Assembly (NCBI GenBank): GCA_019636565.1
Contig: JAHBXG010000003.1
Span: 62,001 to 126,000 of the forward strand
Reading direction: 5' to 3'
Origin: Phycisphaeraceae bacterium
Lineage (GTDB): Bacteria; Planctomycetota; Phycisphaerae; Phycisphaerales; UBA1924
Length of the DNA stretch: 64,000 nt
Under the pieces are notes generated by a model. The model was not told the DNA's origin. It saw only the letters and a program-made list of their open reading frames with translations, and searched no databases. Shown piece by piece: positions 17,439 through 24,843 of the stretch (position 1 is the first letter of the stretch; each line of letters opens with the position of its first letter). The position numbers and the translations under genes were made by a program.

Positions 17439-17506
17439 GTCCCGAGGGGCATCGAATCTCGACCGACGCCCTTTTCACCCTTGGCTTGCGCCACCGGAGT
17501 TCACAC

Positions 17507-18436
17507 TTGGACGTCTTCACAGTCACCAAAGAACAGATCGATTCCGGAACCGTCGGCACCCGCGCTTGCGAGGCTCTCGAAGCCGGCAACATCGTCGTGC
17601 TGCCCGACAACTCTCTCTTCGATAAACAGGCCGACATCGATTTCCTTCTCGGCCTCCAGCAAAACGCTTCGGCGCTGCACAAAAACGTCGCCTACAAGCC
17701 CGCGGCACACAAAGTCACCGGTGCCACCACCAACACTCCGCAGGAAGCCGATCGACTTCTCGAGGTGATGTCGGGTTTCTCCAAACGGGCTCTCGCATTG
17801 CTCGGGCGGGTCTGCCCGCCATATGCAGGGAAGTGGAAGACCGACTACGCCTCCTATCGCCCCTTCGAGGAACAAGGCCGTGACCTCCCGCTCAAACAAC
17901 GCAACGACCTCATGCACGTCGATGCTTTCCCCTCCCGCCCGACGCGCGGCGGCGGCATCCTCCGTCTCTTCACCCAGATCAATCCGAACAAGGATCGCGT
18001 CTGGCGTGTCTCGGGCCCGTTTGAGGCCCTGGCCGACAAGTACGCCCTCCAAGCCGGTCTCCGCGAGGTCAAGGGCGGCTCCGCCGCCATGAAGCGCGCC
18101 GCCGCGAAACTCGGTCGCGCCATCGGCATCAATGTCCCCGATCGCACGGCATACGACCAGTTCATGCTCGGCTTCCACGATTTCCTCAAGGGAAACGAAG
18201 AGTTTCAGCACGGCGAGCAGGCCCGCCAGATGAACTTCCGGCCCAATCAGGTCTGGATGTGCTACACCGACGTGCTCGCGCACAGCGTGCTCTCGGGCCA
18301 GTACGCCCTCGAGCAGACCGTGATCGTCCCACCCGAGGCCAAGGTCAAGCCCGATATCGCGCCGGTCTCGGTGCTGGAGCGTATCGCTGGCTTCCCGCTG
18401 ACTCCCGCTCCTCGCCCCGCGCTTCAGCCGGTCTGA
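17507..18436 (+). CDS. kdoO: Kdo hydroxylase family protein (Fe(II)/2-oxoglutarate-dependent)
   Basis: A 309-aa protein with the pattern of the Kdo hydroxylase family: DYASYRPFEEQGRDLPLKQR, then NDLMHVDAFPSRPTRGGGIL with the HxD iron motif, then FTQINP, and HxxLSGQYALEQT near the C-terminus. Such enzymes add a hydroxyl to Kdo of lipopolysaccharide (known for KdoO in Gram-negatives). I prefer TTG 17507, with GGAG seven bases upstream, over TTG 17486 in the same frame. Its presence implies a Kdo-containing outer-membrane glycolipid, though no lipid A genes are in view. Confidence 0.82.
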   Translation: MDVFTVTKEQIDSGTVGTRACEALEAGNIVVLPDNSLFDKQADIDFLLGLQQNASALHKNVAYKPAAHKVTGATTNTPQEADRLLEVMSGFSKRALALLGRVCPPYAGKWKTDYASYRPFEEQGRDLPLKQRNDLMHVDAFPSRPTRGGGILRLFTQINPNKDRVWRVSGPFEALADKYALQAGLREVKGGSAAMKRAAAKLGRAIGINVPDRTAYDQFMLGFHDFLKGNEEFQHGEQARQMNFRPNQVWMCYTDVLAHSVLSGQYALEQTVIVPPEAKVKPDIAPVSVLERIAGFPLTPAPRPALQPV

Positions 18437-18450
18437 TCGACCTTCGCGAA

Positions 18451-19179
18451 TCAATCGATCGAGGCTCGTTTCGCGCTCTTGCCGAAAAAAATCCCTCGGA
18501 CGCGCTCCTTGAGCGCGTCCGAGGGCGAAAAGCTCGTGCCATGCGGATGCGACGGCGGCTTTGGAGACACTTCCACAACTTCGCCGTTGTTCGATTGCCA
18601 CGTCGTAAAGAGGCAATCGATCCAATAGTGCAGGCTCCAGAAGTGCTCGTTGTTCGGAGCCTGCGCGAAGTCGGTCATAGAAGCATCTTCAAGCCTCTGA
18701 TCACCGGGATTCCTTCGGATCTCATAGTCCGCAATCGCGCCGTGCGACAGATTGTGCACGTCGCAATACGCGGAATCATCCAGCCTCGTCCGCTCAATGA
18801 AATTCCCCAGCGCGTCCGAACTGGTGCCCGCCACCAGCGCCGGCAGCGCTGCCAGAACTCCCGGAAGAAAACCCGGCGCGAACTGGGATTCCAGACAAGC
18901 CGGAAGCGATTTCCATTCATCAAGTTGATACGAGTGGCCCGGTGTATGCAGTACGAGCCACCGGAATTCGCGCAGCATTTCATGGTGAAACCGGAGGAAT
19001 TCGTCTCCGGTGCCGACCTCGTCGAGGTACTTCAGTTGCGGGAACTGAGCCCGCGCGACCGCGAGCTCCGCCCGTTGCGGCACGTCGACCCAGATCGGTC
19101 GAATCCTCGCAAAGTGCCACGCCTGATGCCCCGCCATGTGATGCTTCACCGCGTGGTAGAGCGAGTGAGGAAGTCGCAT
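18451..19179 (-). CDS. Tyrosinase-like (type-3 copper) protein
   Basis: A 242-aa protein with a histidine pattern like the paired copper sites of tyrosinases: HHEMLREFRW in the first half, then VHNLSHG, then NNEHFWSLHYWID near the end. Additional histidines are near the N-terminus (HAVKHHMAGHQAWHF). No signal peptide is apparent. Typical tyrosinases oxidise phenols using two copper ions; activity here is inferred only. GGAGAGG lies just before the start. It is the last gene of a run with a 149-aa protein, a kinase-FGE fusion and a sigma factor. Confidence 0.65.
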   Translation of the reverse strand: MRLPHSLYHAVKHHMAGHQAWHFARIRPIWVDVPQRAELAVARAQFPQLKYLDEVGTGDEFLRFHHEMLREFRWLVLHTPGHSYQLDEWKSLPACLESQFAPGFLPGVLAALPALVAGTSSDALGNFIERTRLDDSAYCDVHNLSHGAIADYEIRRNPGDQRLEDASMTDFAQAPNNEHFWSLHYWIDCLFTTWQSNNGEVVEVSPKPPSHPHGTSFSPSDALKERVRGIFFGKSAKRASID

Positions 19180-19191
19180 TGGTGCCTCTCC

Positions 19192-19641
19192 TTAGAACGG
19201 CGCGGAGAACAGCACGCGAAGACACGGGTAAAGGCGATGAGTCGGATTGACGGTCGGCAAATCGACAACCCACGGAGTCGCAACCCCCTGCCCATTCTCG
19301 ATCTGCAGCCAGTCTTCGGTCCAATGGCTGCCATCAGGTAGCTTGCGATAGGTCGGTATCGAGCCGCCGTTCAGCACCACCTGCTCCGGGCCGGTCAGCA
19401 CAACATTGTCCCGGAAAGTCTGGATCAGAATGCCTCTCGCATCGTCCATGTTGACGGCGGTTATCGAAGGCATATTGACAAGTTGATAGCAGAACAGCAG
19501 CAAGTCAGCCTTTGTCGCCAGCTTGGGTATGAGGTCGTATTCGAGTTCGAGCGGACGCTTGCGAAGCGGCGGCGGAGTCATCCCGCTCAACTCGTGTGAC
19601 GAATGACCGATAGAGGCCGCGAGAAACCTGTAACTTGGCAT
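19192..19641 (-). CDS. Hypothetical protein, 149 aa
   Basis: I do not recognise a family. The protein is mixed alpha/beta, with PLELEYDLIPKLATKADLLL in the first half and a C-terminal half rich in Gly, Pro and Trp (GSHWTEDWLQIENGQGVATP). It lies 12 bp upstream of the tyrosinase-like gene and 27 bp downstream of the kinase-FGE gene, so all are probably one transcript. It could be a partner of the tyrosinase-like protein. Confidence 0.6.
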   Translation of the reverse strand: MPSYRFLAASIGHSSHELSGMTPPPLRKRPLELEYDLIPKLATKADLLLFCYQLVNMPSITAVNMDDARGILIQTFRDNVVLTGPEQVVLNGGSIPTYRKLPDGSHWTEDWLQIENGQGVATPWVVDLPTVNPTHRLYPCLRVLFSAPF

Positions 19642-19668
19642 GAATCACCCCGGAAAAAAGGAAACACC

Positions 19669-21921
19669 TCAGTGCTGCGCAGCGCCTGGCGGCGCCGCGC
19701 TCTTCGCACAACGAAATCCACACTTCAGGGAATAGCCGCCGAAGGGCGTCGAACGCGTTCGAGTCAAGTCCGCAAATCTCGAAGTCTCCGACCAGGCGCG
19801 CCCCTGCATCACGACGTCTTGGCGGGGCAGCGCCATGTTGGCGCACAGCTCGCGCACGCTGTCGAAGCAGTGCATGATCCCCGACGGCGTCGCGAGTGGA
19901 TCGGGAGTATGCACGCCGCGAACGCTCGAAGCGTAAATCTGAAAGAGCGAGTCTGGATCCCACGACTGTTCCGCCAGCAGCACTGTCTGCGTCGGCTCGA
20001 GCGATTCATCCGTAGCCGCGAGTGTTTCGCCCGTGGGATAACGCCAGCCCGCGGGTCCCCGCATCGCCGCCTGCCACTCGAAGACCGTCGGAAGCCGCTT
20101 CCCGCACCAGCGTGCAAACGCCTCCGCGTCCTCGAGCGAGACGTTCGCCACGGGGAGATCGTCCAACGCTTCCCGACCCCGGACTTTCTGCCAGTGCGGG
20201 GGCGGCGTGCGTCCCGTCGCATCCAGAAACGCGCCGTACTCGCGATTCGACACTTTGGTGCGATCAATGAAGAACCGAGGCAGATTGACCGTCCGTTCCT
20301 TCATCAGCGGGTCCGCCACCTGCGCCCATCCAAATCTGTACTCGCCGGTGTCCACACCCACCATCGAACGCACCACCGTTTCGGTCGAAATCAGCCGCGC
20401 GTCCAAACGCCGGCCGGAACCCGGATTGGGCTGGGGACCGCCCCTGTCTTTAGTTGAGCCATCCGAAACCACTTCCAGGTGCACGCGGTTTCCCGGCCCC
20501 GGCCACAACAACACCGCATTGAATTCAGCAAAGCTCAACCCATCCGCTGTCTCCAGTGTGATCCTGTATTGACCCGGACTCAATTTCATATCGCGAATCG
20601 GCGTCGTACCCGCATCCCTTGCTTCGCGCTGAAGCTCCAGCGTCGCATCGTCGCAGCGCTGAATCAGCACCCGAACCGGCGTCTTCCCGGATTCAATCGT
20701 CACCCACGACATCGCCGCATCGCGCGTAACACTCAGCCGATTCCACGAGATCAGCAACGCAAGTCCGAGGGCAAAGAAAGCGCCGATTGCGATCGCTACT
20801 CGATGCCGCGTCGAAAAGATGGCGACCCTTCGCCCAATCCCCGGCGGACGGGCCAGAATCGGAAGTCCCCCGAGAAACGCCCGCAAATCGGCGCTCAGGT
20901 GCGCAGCCGATTGATATCGGCGCGCCGGCGACTTCTCGAGCGCTTTGTGGCAAATCGTTTCCAGGTCACGGGGTATTGTGCGGTCGATCGAGCGAACTTT
21001 GGGCGGATCGTCCGACATCACCGCCTTCAATACCTGGCTTGCATCTGCGCCGTCGAACGCGCGCCGCAGCGTCAGCATCTCGTAGAGCACCGCCCCGAGC
21101 GAGAACACATCGCTCCGCTGGTCGATTCTCGCGTCCTCCACCGACGCCTGCTCCGGGCTCATGTAATGGCACGTGCCGATCGCCTGCGTATGAAGAATCG
21201 CCTCGCCCGCTACCACCCGCTTTGCGATCCCGAAATCCGTGAGCCTGGCCCCCCCGCCTCTCTCCAGCAGAATGTTCGAAGGTTTCACATCCCGGTGCAA
21301 TATCCCCGCCCGGTGCGAGCAATCCAGCGCGTCAGCGATCGACGCCGCGATCTGCGCCGCCCGCTTCTGCCATCGCTGCAAACCTTCCGGCGCCCCGCCT
21401 TCCTTCCGCCTCCGACGCTCCGCCTCGAGTTCCTGACTCAGCGTCGTCCCGTCGACATACTCGCTCACGATGTAGTGCAGCCCGCCGTCCGTCCCGAGTT
21501 TGTACACCGGAACGATCGACGCATGCCTCAAACCCGCGGCATTCCTCGCCTCGTCGCGAAACCGCGCCAAAGCCCTCTCCGACCCCACCAGATGCTCCGC
21601 CAGCACCTTGACCGCAACTTCTCGGTGCAGCAGCGTGTCTTCCGCCAGATACACGGTCCCCATCCCGCCGCGCCCAATCTCGCGGAGAAGCCGGAACTCA
21701 TCGAGCATCGTTCCCGGCGCGGCCCCGCCGAACACCACCTCCACCGGAGGCGTCTGCGACGTCGGCTCGTCGGGATCGCCTCCCGGTTGGCTCAACAGCC
21801 GATCGATCCGGGCACGGGCCTCGGGCGTCGGGCACGCGCCTTGCAGAAAAGCCTCGCGGTCCTCACCGCGCAGCGTCACCGCCGTCAGATAGACCGATTT
21901 TTCATCCCAGACACTTGACAC
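19669..21921 (-). CDS. Ser/Thr protein kinase fused to a formylglycine-generating-enzyme (FGE/sulfatase-modifying) domain
   Basis: A 750-aa fusion. The N-terminal kinase has EIGRGGMGTVYLAED, VAVKVL, HRDVKPSNILLERGGGARLTDFG (split here) and SPEQ. A membrane segment is near RHRVAIAIGAFFALGLALLI. The C-terminal domain from about residue 525 is FGE/SUMF1-like, with FFIDRTKVSNREYGAFLDAT, PVANVSLEDAEAFARWCGKR, LPTVFEWQAAMRG and a terminal CGFRCAK. Kinase-FGE fusions are known in planctomycetes and chlamydiae (Pkn1 type). The FGE half probably lies outside the cytoplasm and may bind ligands instead of catalysing. The sigma gene lies 54 bp upstream. Confidence 0.9.
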   Translation of the reverse strand: MSSVWDEKSVYLTAVTLRGEDREAFLQGACPTPEARARIDRLLSQPGGDPDEPTSQTPPVEVVFGGAAPGTMLDEFRLLREIGRGGMGTVYLAEDTLLHREVAVKVLAEHLVGSERALARFRDEARNAAGLRHASIVPVYKLGTDGGLHYIVSEYVDGTTLSQELEAERRRRKEGGAPEGLQRWQKRAAQIAASIADALDCSHRAGILHRDVKPSNILLERGGGARLTDFGIAKRVVAGEAILHTQAIGTCHYMSPEQASVEDARIDQRSDVFSLGAVLYEMLTLRRAFDGADASQVLKAVMSDDPPKVRSIDRTIPRDLETICHKALEKSPARRYQSAAHLSADLRAFLGGLPILARPPGIGRRVAIFSTRHRVAIAIGAFFALGLALLISWNRLSVTRDAAMSWVTIESGKTPVRVLIQRCDDATLELQREARDAGTTPIRDMKLSPGQYRITLETADGLSFAEFNAVLLWPGPGNRVHLEVVSDGSTKDRGGPQPNPGSGRRLDARLISTETVVRSMVGVDTGEYRFGWAQVADPLMKERTVNLPRFFIDRTKVSNREYGAFLDATGRTPPPHWQKVRGREALDDLPVANVSLEDAEAFARWCGKRLPTVFEWQAAMRGPAGWRYPTGETLAATDESLEPTQTVLLAEQSWDPDSLFQIYASSVRGVHTPDPLATPSGIMHCFDSVRELCANMALPRQDVVMQGRAWSETSRFADLTRTRSTPFGGYSLKCGFRCAKSAAPPGAAQH

Positions 21922-21975
21922 GATTCGCAGCCCCCGGCACTTTCCATACCCGCCGTCAACGCACGCCCCCGGTGC

Positions 21976-22587
21976 TCACTCCGAACCATCTTTTTTCACA
22001 GAATGTTCGCCGCCAGAGAGTCTTTCGTTCAGCCACGCCGACGCATACGTCCAGTCGCGGCGCACCGAAGCAACCGAACGATCGAGTAGTTCCGCCGTCT
22101 CGCGAATCGACCGCTGCGCAAAGTACCGAAGTTCAACAACCTTTGCCGCGTTAGGGTCGACAGCTCGGAACTCGTCGAGTGCCGCACGCAAGTCGATCAG
22201 GTCGGCCTGACGAAGCCCCCCGTCTTCCGCGCGGGCGTCCATCAGAATTACCCTTTTGCGATCGCCCCCCTGCTTCAACGTCTGAGAGGCTTTGACCGTC
22301 TCAACCAGAACGTCGTGCATGGCGCGACCAAACAGAAAAAAGAAGTGCCTCCGGTCCTCCGCATCGAGCTGATCGCGCCCGAGCAGCCGCAAACACGCAC
22401 TATTGACCAGCGAGGTCACTTCCAATCCCAGCGCGGGCCAGCCGCCCGGCCCAACCATTCCCCGCGCGATCCCCCGCAATTCCTCATATACGCGCCGGAA
22501 CAACTCCTCCCGTGCCGACGTGTCACCCGATCGCGCTTCCCGAAGAAGCACGGTCACCGTCCCCGTGGCTGTCGGGTCCTCGCGCAT
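21976..22587 (-). CDS. ECF-type sigma factor (planctomycete ECF group)
   Basis: A 203-aa protein with the pattern of the planctomycete ECF family: VTVLLREARSGDTSAREELF, then VYEELRGIARGM, SLVNSACLRLLG, HFFFLFGRAMHDVLVETVKA, and region 4 VVELRYFAQRSIRETAELLD ending RDWTYASAWL. It is only distantly related to the two sigmas near the left edge. It stands 54 bp upstream of the kinase-FGE gene on the same strand. Confidence 0.92.
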   Translation of the reverse strand: MREDPTATGTVTVLLREARSGDTSAREELFRRVYEELRGIARGMVGPGGWPALGLEVTSLVNSACLRLLGRDQLDAEDRRHFFFLFGRAMHDVLVETVKASQTLKQGGDRKRVILMDARAEDGGLRQADLIDLRAALDEFRAVDPNAAKVVELRYFAQRSIRETAELLDRSVASVRRDWTYASAWLNERLSGGEHSVKKDGSE

Positions 22588-23169
22588 GCTTCAACATATC
22601 AGAATTTCTTCCGATTTCGGCGCACCCGGCGTCCCGTTTGGCGGCAGTTCTCGGGTCCATGGAGTTTCAGCGGGCTGCGCGCGGCACGGTCGGGTTGGAA
22701 GGGGTTGGGGATGTGGGGGGCAGAGCCGCGTCCGGCGTTGCCCGGCTGTGCGAATTCGCCGGGGTGGAGGCCGCAATGCTGGTTCCGGGGAAGCCGCTCC
22801 GCGGCAATTCCGGGCCGTGCACGGCGCGTCTCGCCATCGGGGGTGGGTTGGGGCGGACGGCGGTCGCCGTTGCGTCGCCACCCCGGTGAATTTTTTTGGG
22901 ATCGGCGGACATCCTCGCGCGAATACCGGCAATGGATCCGGCTTTCCCGACCGGAAGCAACCCGTGTCGATCCGCGCATCCCGGACCCTTGCCTCTTGTG
23001 AAGCGAGTCGATTTGGAGAGGCGTGCCTCCCGTCCTCCGTGATCTCCGCATGGGTTCAAGGGACCAATTTGGCCACGGCAACGGGGATTTCAGACAACGA
23101 ACACCGGTCCGCCGCGAATGGGGAGGTACCAGATAGACTGCTCGCACCGCCGCCCCGGAGAGTCTCCCC
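22588..23169. other. Intergenic region, 582 bp
   Basis: This gap separates the divergent sigma gene (minus) and the WXG100 gene (plus). Long frames exist on both strands but are Arg/Pro/Gly-rich, overlap each other and show no family signature, so I read them as GC-rich noise. GGAGAG lies just before the WXG100 start. I see no clear promoter hexamers, repeats or RNA genes. Confidence 0.5.
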
Positions 23170-23442
23170 ATGTCCAAAGCCGTCGTTGACCCCGCCGAAC
23201 TCCGCCGCTTTGCCCTCGATCTCAAACGCTTCAACTCCAACCTTGTCCAGCAGATGCAGGCGCTCCAGGGGCGACTGAGCACGCTCGGTCAAACTTGGCG
23301 CGACCAGGAACAGGTGAAGTTCGTTGAGCAGTTCGAAGCGACCATGAAGACGCTGAACCGCTTCACCGACCTCTCCGAGCAGCACGTCCCCTTCCTTCTC
23401 CGCAAGGCCGAAAAGATCGAAGAATACTTGAATCAGCGCTGA
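23170..23442 (+). CDS. WXG100-family (ESAT-6-like) protein
   Basis: A 90-aa helical hairpin protein with length and layout typical of WXG100 secretion substrates or adaptors. The first helix is DPAELRRFALDLKRFNSNLV. The turn is LGQTWRDQEQVKF, where the WxG position is W-R-D instead of W-x-G. The second helix is FEATMKTLNRFTDLSEQHVP. The YxxxD/E export signal is not obvious; EEYLNQR ends the protein. GGAGAG precedes the ATG. It is the first gene of a cluster ending with an FtsK/EccC-like ATPase, the hallmark partner of WXG100 proteins in type VII secretion. Confidence 0.8.
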   Translation: MSKAVVDPAELRRFALDLKRFNSNLVQQMQALQGRLSTLGQTWRDQEQVKFVEQFEATMKTLNRFTDLSEQHVPFLLRKAEKIEEYLNQR

Positions 23443-23495
23443 ACCCAACGCTTCGCTGTTTCATCTGCCGATCTGCCTTTCCGCCCCTCCTACTC

Positions 23496-24533
23496 ATGTC
23501 CGAATCCGCCCGCATCTCCTCCGTGACCGCGCTCCGCGACCTCAAGACGGCGCTGGCGCAGTTCATCGAGCAGATCAATGTCGCGTTCGCCTCCGTTGAT
23601 GCCGAGATCGGTCGCATGGGTCAATGGCTGCAGCAGGAACGCCCCGCCTATTACAAGCACGCCGTTCGCCGCGCCGAAGACGCCGTGACCCGGGCCAAGA
23701 GCGAGATTAGCCGCAAGCAGTACATGCGCGCTCCCGAACCGGTAAGCGTGGTCGAAGAACGCAAAGCCCTGGAAAAAGTCAAACGCCGCCTGGAAGAGCT
23801 CCAGCGCAAGCAAGAAGCCGTCCGCAAGTGGGCCCCTCGCTGGGAACGCGAAGCGATGATGTACAAGTCCACCTGCCGCCCGCTCAACGAATACCTGCAG
23901 GCCACGCTCCCCCGGGCCATCGAACGCCTCGAGAAAATGGCTGTCGCGATCGAGGACTACCTGCGCCTGCAGGCGGCGTCCCCCGATCTCGCGCCGGTCG
24001 ATTCCTCCGCCTTCGGCGAATCCTGGACCGATCAGCCCGACGCGTTCGTCTTGCGCTCCACAGTCGAGAAATACGCCCACCTCCGGGCGATGATCCTCTC
24101 CCCCGAGGCCGCGTCAGAACTGCGCGCCGCTTCGCTCGAAACTCCCTGGCAGGCCGGAACCGTCACCCCCAACGACGCCGAATCGATTGCCAAGTTGTCC
24201 GTGGCCGATGCACCTCCGGGCGATGACGATCTGGTTTTCGTCGCCTGGCGGGCAGTGGCCTGCGAGGCCGTGTTCCTCGCCCGTAGAACCGGTGCGGCGC
24301 CCGTACGCGCCGATGGACGCACCGACAGCGGCTGGTTCATCGGCCCGCTCGACAAGCCCGAGCAGCCCGGCGGCTACGCCTGCGCCACTGTCGAGGCCTT
24401 CGCCCGTCTGGTTCCAAATGTTCGCTCCTTGCTCGCCCTGCGACCCGGCAGCCTTGCAGTCCTTGCCAGCGGAACGATCCGCAGCATTCTCGATGAAGGA
24501 GATCGAGAATTGTGGCATTCCGAAGCGACCTAG
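23496..24533 (+). CDS. Coiled-coil protein of a WXG/FtsK cluster, 345 aa
   Basis: The N-terminal half is strongly helical and charged (DLKTALAQFIEQINVAFASV, RMGQWLQQERPAYYKHAVRR, ALEKVKRRLEELQRKQEAVR and RALPRAIERLEK-like stretches to about residue 165). It resembles a long LXG/WXG-type hairpin. The C-terminal half is a globular alpha/beta region (DDDLVFVAWRAVACEAVFLA, DSGWFIGPLDKPEQPGGYAC and SLLALRPGSLAVLASG). No known enzyme motif is seen. It lies 53 bp after the WXG100 gene, so co-expression is likely. It may be a substrate or core part of the export apparatus. Confidence 0.7.
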   Translation: MSESARISSVTALRDLKTALAQFIEQINVAFASVDAEIGRMGQWLQQERPAYYKHAVRRAEDAVTRAKSEISRKQYMRAPEPVSVVEERKALEKVKRRLEELQRKQEAVRKWAPRWEREAMMYKSTCRPLNEYLQATLPRAIERLEKMAVAIEDYLRLQAASPDLAPVDSSAFGESWTDQPDAFVLRSTVEKYAHLRAMILSPEAASELRAASLETPWQAGTVTPNDAESIAKLSVADAPPGDDDLVFVAWRAVACEAVFLARRTGAAPVRADGRTDSGWFIGPLDKPEQPGGYACATVEAFARLVPNVRSLLALRPGSLAVLASGTIRSILDEGDRELWHSEAT

Positions 24534-24570
24534 CCCGTTGTGCGGTAGTCCCTATTACCCTTTCTTTTCT

Positions 24571-24798
24571 ATGAGCACCAAAGTCGCCCAGGCCAACATC
24601 ACCGACGCCACCAAGGAACTTCGCTTCCGCTGGGAGCGGGCCCGCACCGAGTGGGACGACCACGCAAGTCGGCGTTTCGAGAAAGAAGTGCTCGCCCCGC
24701 TTGAGCCCATGGTGGTCGCCGCGCTCAAGGCGCTCGAACACGTCAGCGAACTCATGGTGCAGGTCCGACGCGAATGCGAAGACCACGGGAAAGATTGA
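24571..24798 (+). CDS. Small helical protein of the WXG/FtsK cluster, 75 aa
   Basis: ATG 24571 begins a 75-aa protein (MSTKVAQANITDATKELRFR). It is almost entirely helical with a central WDDHASRRFEKEVLAPLEPM, which again resembles the turn of a WXG-type hairpin. The same frame stays open upstream inside the 345-aa gene, but that part has no homology-like features. No strong ribosome site is visible. It lies between the 345-aa gene and the ATPase, 37 and 45 bp from them, and is a candidate second small substrate or heterodimer partner of the 90-aa protein. Confidence 0.7.
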   Translation: MSTKVAQANITDATKELRFRWERARTEWDDHASRRFEKEVLAPLEPMVVAALKALEHVSELMVQVRRECEDHGKD

Positions 24799-24843
24799 CA
24801 ACGACTCGGGTCGCCCGAAGCGATCGAATAAACTGAAAGCCGC

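Noticed and set aside
22599..23282. A 227-codon minus-strand frame in the gap before the WXG100 gene
   Set aside because: Arg/Pro-rich without family features, overlaps the WXG100 gene start, and competes with equally long frames on the other strand.
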